Assembly: GCA_012512335.1 (NCBI GenBank)
Contig: JAAZEK010000303.1
Coordinates: forward strand, 1 to 5,518
Source of the DNA: Clostridiales bacterium
GTDB lineage: Bacteria; Bacillota; Clostridia; Caldicoprobacterales; DTU083
Reading direction: 5' to 3'
DNA: 5,518 bases
A program made the translations under genes and the position numbers. Below the pieces are notes generated by a model. It had not been told where the DNA came from. It made no database searches and worked only from the letters and a program-made list of their open reading frames with translations. This document shows, piece after piece, positions 1-5,456 of this stretch. Within the stretch, counting starts at the first letter, position 1. Each line of letters starts with the position of its first letter.

Positions 1-1250
1 GAATACTTCGTTCCTAGCTGGAATATATTACCTACTTCTATCCCTCTGCTTAACTTCAAAGGACTTCCGCAATGAACACATGTATCTCCTTGTTCTACCT
101 TGGCTATATCCACAAATTGGTCAATCTTAAGATCTCGCTCTACACTAACACCTTGTAAGTGATAATCTTCTTTATTAGCACCACAGGCCAGATTCTTTTC
201 CCCTTCCAAGGATTTATCATATACTAGCTGTATATTCTTTGAATTTAAGTTATAGGCTCCAATAGATCCAAAGGCCAGATCCACACCTTCATATTCAGTT
301 AAAGGAAATACCTCTGTGCCCAGATGTTTCTCCAGTTTTAACTCATTTACTTGCAGATCACCTCGAATAAAAGCTACTACTGTTTTTTCATTGTCTTTCC
401 TGAAGAACACTGTAGCCTTCATGGTCTGAGATTCCTTAATATTTAAGAACTTTGACAATTCTGCTATATCTTTTATTCCAGGGGTGTGCACTTCACTAAT
501 TTCTTGTTCTTCAGATTCCTCTCTATGGATATGAGAAACTGCAACGTCCATGTTAGACTTATAATCGCAATTTTCACAATAAACTATAGAATCCTCACCA
601 CCATCAGACAAGTACATGAATTCATGGGCTTTCTGTCCTCCCATCATCCCCGTATCTGATAAAATGGAAATGACATTATTAAGACCTGAACGATGAAATA
701 TTCGGAAATAGGCATCCAGACATCTTTCATAGTATACTTCCAAATCCTCTTGGGAGGTGTGGAAGGAATAAGCGTCCTTCATGGTAAATTCACGTACCCG
801 AATTAATCCGCCACGTGCTCTGGGCTCATCACGAAATTTGGTCTGAATTTGGTATATCATGAAAGGATATTTTAGATAAGATTTTGCCTCGCCTCGCGCC
901 AGATGAACTGCCGCTTCCTCATGTGTCATACCTAGAAGCATGTCCCGCCCTGCTCTATCTCTAAACCGTAAAAGCTCACTACCTACGGATTCAAAGCGTC
1001 CAGACTCTTGCCATAATTCAGCAGGCATAACTACAGGAAATAACACCTCCTGGCCGTCGATATCATCCATTTCCTCACGGATAATCTGTTCAATTTTATG
1101 TATAGCCTTTAATGCCGGCGGTAGAAGAGAAAATATACCATTTGATACCTGTCTTATATAGCCTCCACGCAACATAAAACTATGGCTAGCCATAAAGGCG
1201 TCAGCAGGTTTTTCCTTATACCTCTCACCTAATAATTTACTTAATAACAT
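1..1250 (-). CDS. proS: Prolyl-tRNA synthetase (proline--tRNA ligase), bacterial type, 3' end outside window
   Basis: Cytoplasmic class II aminoacyl-tRNA synthetase that charges tRNA-Pro with proline. I translated the frame by hand: 416 whole codons from ATG at 1250 run open to the window edge, out of about 570 usual for the bacterial form. Visible landmarks are THEE at residues 109-112, motif 2 (FRDEPRARGGLIRVREF) at 139-155, TMKDAYSF at 156-163, an editing (INS) domain at roughly 230-390 with K278 in the place of the E. coli editing lysine, and RGIEVGNIFQLGTKYS at 402-417. Cysteine pairs C225/C228 and C391/C394 probably bind zinc. Motif 3 and the anticodon-binding domain lie beyond the edge. 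The ATG fits the family N-terminus (SKLL...KPADA...SH..MLRGG), although the GGAG is 12 nt away, longer than usual. The motif 2 GGLIRVREF differs from the common PRFGVMRGREF, and the editing-loop proline is Ala332. It lies 54 bases after traX. Confidence 0.95.
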   Translation of the reverse strand, partial: MLLSKLLGERYKEKPADAFMASHSFMLRGGYIRQVSNGIFSLLPPALKAIHKIEQIIREEMDDIDGQEVLFPVVMPAELWQESGRFESVGSELLRFRDRAGRDMLLGMTHEEAAVHLARGEAKSYLKYPFMIYQIQTKFRDEPRARGGLIRVREFTMKDAYSFHTSQEDLEVYYERCLDAYFRIFHRSGLNNVISILSDTGMMGGQKAHEFMYLSDGGEDSIVYCENCDYKSNMDVAVSHIHREESEEQEISEVHTPGIKDIAELSKFLNIKESQTMKATVFFRKDNEKTVVAFIRGDLQVNELKLEKHLGTEVFPLTEYEGVDLAFGSIGAYNLNSKNIQLVYDKSLEGEKNLACGANKEDYHLQGVSVERDLKIDQFVDIAKVEQGDTCVHCGSPLKLSRGIEVGNIFQLGTKY

Positions 1251-1262
1251 AAACCTAAAATG

Positions 1263-1308
1263 CTCCTTTCCTACTAACAATTTTATATTTTAGTTAGATT
1301 GCAATCAA
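1263..1308 (-). promoter_or_regulatory. Possible proS promoter and ribosome site
   Basis: On the minus strand TTGATT (1303-1308) and TAAAAT (1280-1285) are separated by 17 nt, which would start RNA near 1273. GGAAAGGAG follows at 1263-1271. The -35 box overlaps the traX stop codon and also a perfect 10-bp palindrome, GATTGCAATC, at 1297-1306. The match to sigma-A consensus is moderate and the DNA is AT-rich, so chance is possible. If real, proS can be transcribed independently of traX. Confidence 0.4.
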
Positions 1309-1922
1309 GTTATTATTCCCTTCAAGATGTAAAGTAGAATAATATGTATGGGGTAAAATCCATATTGAAGCCATCTGTTTAATCGTAGGTCATCCCTCTC
1401 TACGCCCCGAACCAGAAAGGAGGACACAAGGGAAAACAACTGAATTTCGTGGTAGCGATATACAAGAAGCCCTACCAAGCTTATAATACCTTGATACAAT
1501 GGCATTTTTCCATCATCTCTACAATAGTAGAATATGAGGATGGTAATAACACCGTAAATACCATACTCAAACTTCAACAAATGGACCAAAGCCAAAACAA
1601 CCAAGCTAGCTAACATGCCTAAGTAACGCTTGGGCATGTGTAAAAGTTTTAATACCAGCAACCCTGCCAATAAGGTAAAACAGACATTCCAATTATCATT
1701 CTCAAAAAGCAGGGTATATGGTATCTGAGTTACAAAACCTAAAGCTAGCAATCTGATTGCATATAGTTTCCAATTTCGAGTGTAACGATAGCCCATGGCA
1801 ATTCCCCATGCAAATAGTGGGAAAGCTATTCTGCCAACTACCCGTAACCATAAGGCATTTGGGAAAAACACCGCCCCTATATGATCTACCAGCATGGTAA
1901 ACATGGCAATTAGCTTTATCAA
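1305..1922 (-). CDS. TraX family integral membrane protein
   Basis: A 205-residue, very hydrophobic protein with about seven to nine membrane segments. It carries family landmarks: IAMFTMLVDHIGAVFFP near the N-terminus (D13-H14-I15-G16), GRIAFPLFAWGIAMGY at 30-45 and YGFYPIHIILLYILK at 187-201. TraX of the F plasmid is needed for N-acetylation of pilin. Chromosomal relatives in Firmicutes have no settled role, and nothing conjugative is seen nearby, so no pilin substrate is inferred here. The start is TTG at 1922, chosen because GGGGGG lies 6 nt upstream and an in-frame TGA lies shortly before it. An ATG at 1959 opens a different frame (see findings). The product may lack a few residues relative to relatives that begin further upstream. 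proS follows after 54 bases on the same strand. Confidence 0.85.
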   Translation of the reverse strand: MIKLIAMFTMLVDHIGAVFFPNALWLRVVGRIAFPLFAWGIAMGYRYTRNWKLYAIRLLALGFVTQIPYTLLFENDNWNVCFTLLAGLLVLKLLHMPKRYLGMLASLVVLALVHLLKFEYGIYGVITILIFYYCRDDGKMPLYQGIISLVGLLVYRYHEIQLFSLVSSFLVRGVERDDLRLNRWLQYGFYPIHIILLYILKGIIT

Positions 1923-1934
1923 GCTTATCCCCCC
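1923..1934 (-). promoter_or_regulatory. Ribosome-binding site that decides the traX TTG start
   Basis: Six consecutive G on the minus strand (1929-1934), followed by ATAAGC and then TTG. It pairs with the anti-Shine-Dalgarno partly through G-U pairs. No other start in the traX frame lies between the upstream in-frame TGA and the DHIG region. The same G run is a possible slippage site. Confidence 0.5.
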
Positions 1935-1961
1935 GTTGGCTATCGAAAATCTGTCTCATTC

Positions 1962-1990
1962 ATTCTATCGTATAATTAATTTTTCGTCTA
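1962..1990 (-). promoter_or_regulatory. Possible traX promoter
   Basis: On the minus strand TAGACG (1985-1990) and TAGAAT (1962-1967) have a 17-nt spacer. The predicted RNA start, near 1955, lies just downstream of the ATG at 1959, which would favour the TTG start of traX. The match is moderate, and TATACG just upstream is an alternative -10. Confidence 0.35.
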
Positions 1991-2042
1991 CTATATTTGA
2001 AAGTAGTGAGTGAATTTCGGTAAATATCGTTACGGCTCGCAC

Positions 2043-2240
2043 TAAAATAAAAAATCATATGGAAGAAGCCTTTGCAGGAACGATTATCAATCTAAGCGAA
2101 TATCAGCAGGAAATGCGTTAAGCACCTTTCACTGTCTGAACGCAGTGAGTTTGGAAGGTGTAGTATTTTCAGCTGAGATGAGCTCTAGATTGATTCGTGA
2201 TGGCAAACAGCGACTGGAATATATTTATTATTTTGATTGA
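2043..2240 (+). pseudogene. Possible remnant of a coding sequence on the plus strand, unidentified
   Basis: Two plus-strand frames read like protein. One ends at 2121 and contains MEEAFAGTIINLSEYQQEMR from an ATG at 2059. The other is open from 2046 to a TGA at 2238-2240 and ends with EMSSRLIRDGKQRLEYIYYF followed by Asp. Neither has a ribosome site, and the second has no good start. The tail of the second frame loosely resembles the beta-rich end of large serine recombinases, but that is an impression and not a motif match. It is oriented opposite to all other genes in the window. It may be a decayed mobile-element gene with a frameshift, or simply chance open frames in non-coding DNA. Confidence 0.2.
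2123..2160. repeat. Bulged hairpin (inverted repeat) in the traX-lyase gap
   Basis: CACCTTTC (2123-2130) pairs with GGAAGGTG (2153-2160) with one G-T pair, and ACTG (2131-2134) pairs with CAGT (2143-2146), leaving GAGTTT as a one-sided bulge. An alternative fold pairs TCACTG with CAGTGA. There is no U-run on either side, so it is not a convincing terminator. It could be a small dispersed repeat, but there is only one copy in this window. Confidence 0.4.
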
Positions 2241-2270
2241 CCCAGCAAGCAGTAACGATAAATATCTATG

Positions 2271-2310
2271 GACGATAAACAAACAGCAGACCCAAAAGAA
2301 TCTGCTGTTT
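2271..2310 (-). terminator. Intrinsic terminator of the beta-eliminating lyase gene
   Basis: A perfect 10-bp stem: AAACAGCAGA at 2281-2290 and TCTGCTGTTT at 2301-2310, with a 10-nt loop. Read on the minus strand it is followed by GTTTATCG, so the tail is U-rich (CTGTTTGTTTAT). It lies about 78 nt after the lyase stop codon and isolates that gene from traX. A smaller 6-bp hairpin (TGCTAT/ATAGCA, 2349-2366) precedes it and has no U-run. Confidence 0.75.
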
Positions 2311-2387
2311 AATAACAATTATTATATTAACTCAAAATCATACAAGCTTGCTATGGTAGGATAGCATATAATATCCCGCCAAGTGAA

Positions 2388-3836
2388 TTATAGACTATCA
2401 CCAAAATCTTCACGGAACTTGGCCACCAATTTGGTCTGCCAATCGCTTACTGGAGCTAGCTTACCAAAGAAGAACCGTAATACTTTTGGCTCCTCTACAA
2501 AGCTTAAGCCTCCAATGAGTCTTCTGTTTTCATATAGCCATACAATTCTATCTACTGCATATTTAACCTGACTTAATGTAAATACTCTTCGGGGCAATGC
2601 TAAGCGAACCAATTCCATATTAGAAATAGTTTCGTTGCCGTCGTCGTCTCTTTGTTCGGACATGGTTCCTCTTTCCATGCCTCTAACACCACTGACAATG
2701 TAAATAGCTGCAGCTAATGCACCAGCAGGATATTGTTCTTGTGGAATGTGGTCTACAAATTCCATTGCGTCCACATGGCAACCCAATCCCCCTGCAGGTG
2801 TAACAACAGGAATACCCTTCTTCTGAAGCTCTTCAACCATAAATTCAATAAACTGAGGACCCTGATCGATCATCTCCATATCCATGGTTTCATCTAGACC
2901 AACAGTCATTGCTTCCATCTCACGAACAGACATACCACCATATGTTAGGAAACCCTCGAATAAAGGTACCAGCTCTCGCATTTCATCAGCTAAATCAGCA
3001 CGGCTGGTGCAGATTCCACCACCACGAGCACAGCCTAGTTTCCGAGCTGAAAAGTAGATGATATCGCACAGATCAGACATTTCACGAGTAATCTCACGGA
3101 TGCTCTTGTCTAAGCAGGATTCCTCTCTGATTTTTATAAAGTATAGGTTATCAGCCAATAAGCTGGCGTCTAGAACCAACATTATACCATACTTATCACA
3201 AACTTCACGAACTTGCTGGAGGTTTTCCATCGAGAAGGGTTGTCCACCAATTAGGTTGGTTCCAGCTTCCATACGAACGAATGGAATGTTACCAGCCCCT
3301 TCTTTCTCAATTAAAGCAACTAGTTTATCAATATCAACATTTCCTTTAAAGGGATGGTCACTAGTGATTTTAAGAGCCTCATCAATAAAAATTTCTTCAA
3401 CTCTACCACCATTAAGGGTAATGTGTGATTTTGTAGTGGTAAAATGATAGTTCATGGGCACTACAGATCCTGGTTTTACAAAGGCTCTGGAAATTATATT
3501 TTCACATGCTCTGCCTTGATGAGCTGGAAGGAAAATATCCTTTCCAAAAATTTCTTGCATCTTTGCCTCCAACCTATAAAATGTTTCAGAACCAGCATAG
3601 CTGTCGTCAGCTTGCATCATAGCTGCCATCTGCTTGTCGCTCATGGCATTGACCCCACTGTCGGTGAGCATGTCTAGGAAAACGTCTCTATTGCGCAATA
3701 GAAAGGTATTATTACCTGCTTCACCCATTGCTTGAAGGCGCTCCTCCACCGGTATTAAATTCAGCTTCTGTACAATTCGGACCTTGTGCATCTCTAAGGG
3801 AACATTTTCCCCTTGATAAAATTTGATTTGTGACAT
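2388..3836 (-). CDS. tnaA: Beta-eliminating lyase: tryptophanase (or tyrosine phenol-lyase)
   Basis: Cytoplasmic PLP enzyme, 482 residues, of the family that splits tryptophan into indole, or tyrosine into phenol, plus pyruvate and ammonia (known enzymes about 456-475 residues). Seen in order: LTDSGVNAMSD at 57-67, SYAGSETFY at 79-87 with Y80, AHQGRACEN at 105-113 (cofactor phosphate region), HFTTTKSH at 131-138, N194 in TNLIGGQP, D223 (pyridine-nitrogen Asp), Schiff-base lysine K266 in SARKL, EGFLTYGG at 294-301, GVRGMERG at 383-390, and carboxylate-binding R416 in LPRRVFT. R389 matches the phenol-lyase arginine (R381 in Citrobacter), but the cofactor arginine after DAT is Leu226 and the usual K-K-D is R-K-L. 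The substrate is therefore not certain; tryptophan is preferred on overall family feel, and the Trp-stop in the leader is weak support. ATG at 3836 has GGAGG (3844-3848) 7 nt upstream. It stands alone between its own promoter-leader and terminator, which suggests regulated single-gene expression. Confidence 0.85.
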   Translation of the reverse strand: MSQIKFYQGENVPLEMHKVRIVQKLNLIPVEERLQAMGEAGNNTFLLRNRDVFLDMLTDSGVNAMSDKQMAAMMQADDSYAGSETFYRLEAKMQEIFGKDIFLPAHQGRACENIISRAFVKPGSVVPMNYHFTTTKSHITLNGGRVEEIFIDEALKITSDHPFKGNVDIDKLVALIEKEGAGNIPFVRMEAGTNLIGGQPFSMENLQQVREVCDKYGIMLVLDASLLADNLYFIKIREESCLDKSIREITREMSDLCDIIYFSARKLGCARGGGICTSRADLADEMRELVPLFEGFLTYGGMSVREMEAMTVGLDETMDMEMIDQGPQFIEFMVEELQKKGIPVVTPAGGLGCHVDAMEFVDHIPQEQYPAGALAAAIYIVSGVRGMERGTMSEQRDDDGNETISNMELVRLALPRRVFTLSQVKYAVDRIVWLYENRRLIGGLSFVEEPKVLRFFFGKLAPVSDWQTKLVAKFREDFGDSL

Positions 3837-3898
3837 TTGTATTCCTCCATTCCTGTTCTTCTAATAATTAACTGAGCGGGCATTGTGCAGGATATGGA

Positions 3899-3925
3899 AT
3901 AAAAAAGCACCCCAAAATGGAGTGC
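3899..3925 (-). terminator. Intrinsic terminator inside the lyase leader (attenuator)
   Basis: On the minus strand GCACTCC, a 5-nt loop and GGGGTGC form a 7-bp stem with one U-G pair, followed by TTTTTTATT. In plus coordinates the arms are 3919-3925 and 3907-3913, and the U-tract is 3899-3906. It lies between the promoter at 4013-4041 and the lyase start at 3836, about 80 nt after the expected RNA start. It would stop transcription before the gene unless prevented. No gene ends just before it, so its position is best explained as an attenuator. Confidence 0.8.
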
Positions 3926-3954
3926 GGTAATATATAGTGTTAACCCTACCACTC
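3920..3954 (-). promoter_or_regulatory. Antiterminator hairpin competing with the leader terminator
   Basis: On the minus strand GAGTGGTA (3954-3947) can pair with TACC-GC-ACTC (3929-3920): eight base pairs with a two-base bulge. The 3' arm takes most of the 5' arm of the terminator (3919-3925), so the two structures exclude each other. The 5' arm contains the last two GUAG repeats almost entirely, so anything bound to those repeats, or a ribosome standing there, would favour the terminator. The pairing was found by eye and no energies were computed. Confidence 0.6.
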
Positions 3955-4005
3955 TACCATCCTACAAAAAAGCTTATAAAAACCCTACCCATTCTACAAA
4001 TCTAC
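3946..4005 (-). repeat. Two groups of three GUAG motifs at 8-9 nt spacing in the leader RNA
   Basis: On the minus strand GTAG occurs at 4005-4002, 3997-3994, 3988-3985, then 3965-3962, 3957-3954 and 3949-3946. Start-to-start steps are 8, 9, 23, 8 and 8. Both triplets end in GTAGGGTT, and the groups are offset by 39-40 nt, so they look like a duplicated element. The first motif sits at the predicted RNA 5' end. It could be a binding array for an RNA-binding protein or a DNA operator downstream of the promoter. The spacing is wider than the 2-3 nt gaps of classical TRAP sites. Confidence 0.75.
3954..3992 (-). CDS. Possible leader peptide ending Trp-stop
   Basis: ATG at 3992 opens a 12-codon frame, MGRVFISFFVGW, ending in TGG TAG. 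It is hydrophobic and finishes with tryptophan just upstream of a gene that may encode tryptophanase. Its stop codon touches the antiterminator 5' arm, so a ribosome paused at the last codons would block antiterminator formation. Against it: there is no Shine-Dalgarno site, the predicted 5' UTR is only about 14 nt, and TGGTAG is part of the repeat unit itself. A second tiny frame, MVEW, at 3946-3960 also ends TGG TAG. It does not resemble E. coli TnaC beyond having Trp. Confidence 0.3.
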   Translation of the reverse strand: MGRVFISFFVGW

Positions 4006-4012
4006 AAGGGGT

Positions 4013-4041
4013 ATTGTAACGCATTTTCATGGGAATGTAAA
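4013..4041 (-). promoter_or_regulatory. Sigma-A type promoter of the lyase leader
   Basis: On the minus strand TTTACA (4036-4041) and TACAAT (4013-4018) are separated by exactly 17 nt; each box has five of six consensus bases. The predicted start is near 4006, exactly at the first GUAG motif, giving a leader of about 170 nt to the lyase ATG. The DNA upstream is rich in A and T runs. Confidence 0.75.
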
Positions 4042-4113
4042 GCTGAAATTTTTCTTCACCTTACTTTTCATATCTAGTAGTATTGAACAATAAATACATT
4101 TCAATTATTTTAG

Positions 4114-4135
4114 GCTATGAATAGCGACTCGTCGC
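4114..4135. repeat. Two adjoining short palindromes after the oxidoreductase gene
   Basis: GCTATGAATAGC (4114-4125) and GCGACTCGTCGC (4124-4135) share two bases. Each is five arm bases around a two-base centre, so as RNA each gives a four-base-pair stem with a tetraloop. They lie 30-50 nt past the stop at 4167. On the minus strand they are followed by CTAAAATAATT, which is too poor in U for a convincing terminator. They may be a weak transcript end or a protein site upstream of the lyase promoter. Confidence 0.35.
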
Positions 4136-4166
4136 AGCTTAAATTACCAAGGTGTGAATCTACAGG

Positions 4167-5399
4167 TTAAATGATACCATTATAGCTTTTTAAAATCGTT
4201 TGTAGCTGATTGATGGAGATATTTCGCACATCATTGTTTTCTAATGCGAGGGCTGCAGCAATACCGGCAGCCTCTCCTAAGGCAAAGCCTGGGCCCATTC
4301 TCCTTACAGATGAGTGAGCTTCTTGGTCAGTAGAAATACATCTACCTGTAGCTATTAAATTGGAAATTTCATTTGTTATAAGAGCTCTATATGGAATAGA
4401 ATAACTCTTCTTTAGAACCTGGTATACAGCGGGTTCATTGTTTCTCGGATGAATATCTATAGGACATGAAGCCCTAGCAATGCTATCATTAAATTCTCTA
4501 CCTGATAATATATCGTCTGCACTTAGAATATATTGTCCCTTAATTCTTCTGGTTTCCCTAATTCCTAAAGTAGGTGCTGTCTGCTCGATATAAGCATTTT
4601 CAAAGCCTGGCATATAATTGCGAAATACATCCAAAATATCCCATGCTTGTTTTCTGCACTCTATGGTAGCCTTCGTTAAATCTGTAGGATCAAGTCCGTT
4701 TAGGGATGATATTGAAGTCATATTAACATATGTACTACCCTTACGAGGATGCCAGAATAAGGTAAGTTGTCTGGAATTAACTCTATGTTTATCCCATATT
4801 TCCTGCATCTTCTCACGATCTAATATTCTGTCCTGATCTATCCCAGATACAATCATCATTAAGGTCATGGCCTGCTGGCCTTCACTATCTTCGCTGGATT
4901 CAAAGGGAACCCCTGCAAAAGCACAAATATCGCCATCAGCTGTTGCATCGATAAAAACCTTTCCGTAAATATTAAAATCTCCATTCTTAGAGAAAGCTGT
5001 AATATGGCTTATTACATCAGTAGATTTCATTTCTACAGACCTTACCCAAGTATGGTATAAAAGACTTACACCATTTTCAATTGCTATATCCTCTAGTTCT
5101 TTCTTAAGGTATTCTGCATCACATGTAGGACCATAAGTAGACATGGCAGTAGCCGCCTGGTCATGCTTTGATGCCATGTTTTCCAATATCTTCTTACCAG
5201 TCCCACTGATTACATAAGAGTCATTTATGCCCCAAGTAGTAATTGGCTGAACCAGACCTGAGGTTGCCATTCCGCCAAGAGCCCCATATCGGTCGATGAG
5301 AAGGGTCTTGCTACCTTGCCGTGCAGATGCAATAGCGGCCATGGTACCAGAAATCCCGCCACCAATAACAACTATGTCGAATTTAACATCCTTTGACAT
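4167..5399 (-). CDS. FAD-dependent oxidoreductase, FAD_oxidored (PF12831) type
   Basis: Predicted cytoplasmic flavoprotein of 410 residues with no signal peptide. The N-terminal dinucleotide fold shows FDIVVIGGGISG at 7-18 and an acidic end of strand two at D36, followed by YGALGGMATSGLVQP at 38-52. FIDATADGDICAFAG at 149-163 is the usual second FAD contact. LGIRETRRIKGQY at 278-290, then DDILSGREFNDSIA at 295-308, is the signature of this family, and GRCIS at 352-356 with MGPGFALGEAAGIAAALA at 368-385 closes the FAD site. Members act on varied or unknown substrates, so none is assigned here. The start is ATG at 5399, because GGAGG lies 7 nt upstream. A longer GTG start at 5438 in the same frame would put that ribosome site inside the gene. 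The lyase has its own promoter downstream, so the two genes need not be co-expressed. Confidence 0.85.
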   Translation of the reverse strand: MSKDVKFDIVVIGGGISGTMAAIASARQGSKTLLIDRYGALGGMATSGLVQPITTWGINDSYVISGTGKKILENMASKHDQAATAMSTYGPTCDAEYLKKELEDIAIENGVSLLYHTWVRSVEMKSTDVISHITAFSKNGDFNIYGKVFIDATADGDICAFAGVPFESSEDSEGQQAMTLMMIVSGIDQDRILDREKMQEIWDKHRVNSRQLTLFWHPRKGSTYVNMTSISSLNGLDPTDLTKATIECRKQAWDILDVFRNYMPGFENAYIEQTAPTLGIRETRRIKGQYILSADDILSGREFNDSIARASCPIDIHPRNNEPAVYQVLKKSYSIPYRALITNEISNLIATGRCISTDQEAHSSVRRMGPGFALGEAAGIAAALALENNDVRNISINQLQTILKSYNGII

Positions 5400-5406
5400 T
5401 ATTAAT

Positions 5407-5411
5407 CCTCC
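5407..5411 (-). promoter_or_regulatory. Ribosome-binding site deciding the oxidoreductase start
   Basis: GGAGG followed by ATTAATA and ATG on the minus strand. It selects the start at 5399 over the in-frame GTG 39 bases upstream. The spacing (7 nt) equals that of the lyase gene. Confidence 0.85.
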
Positions 5412-5427
5412 AATGAACAAATTATTA

Positions 5428-5456
5428 TTAATGTACACTAACCCAATTAAATTATA
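5428..5456 (-). promoter_or_regulatory. Possible -10 box and operator-like palindrome before the oxidoreductase gene
   Basis: TATAAT on the minus strand at 5451-5456 has no good -35 box at 16-18 nt (TTGAGA at 5483-5488 is too far). Just downstream, at 5428-5441, is a 14-bp near-palindrome, TTAATGTACACTAA, with one mismatched pair. Its place between the -10 and the start would suit a repressor site. AT-rich DNA makes both calls weak. Confidence 0.3.

Noticed and set aside
940..1161. Plus-strand 73-codon open frame
   Set aside because: It lies antisense to the well-conserved THEE and motif 1 regions of proS, has no ribosome site and resembles no protein family.
1702..1959. Minus-strand 85-codon frame with ATG at 1959
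   Set aside because: Beyond its first dozen residues it is the traX sequence read one base out of frame. Only its N-terminus is of interest, and that is reported under the G6 finding.
2349..2366. 6-bp hairpin TGCTAT/ATAGCA just after the lyase stop as the terminator
   Set aside because: It has no U-run on the minus strand; the perfect 10-bp stem at 2281-2310 is much better.
3058..3677. Two plus-strand open frames (3058-3447 and 3444-3677)
   Set aside because: Both are antisense to the most conserved part of the lyase and show no ribosome site or family motif.
3946..4005. CRISPR-like array on the plus strand (repeated CTAC)
   Set aside because: The repeat unit is only 4 bases at 8-9 nt steps, far too short and close for a CRISPR repeat-spacer array.
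3899..4010. T-box riboswitch before the lyase gene
   Set aside because: ACCGC and GTAGGG near the antiterminator recall a T-box, but the AGGGTGGNACCGCG core is absent and there is no room for a stem I with a specifier loop between the promoter and the terminator.
4618..4836. Plus-strand 72-codon open frame
   Set aside because: It is antisense to the oxidoreductase gene with no supporting signals.
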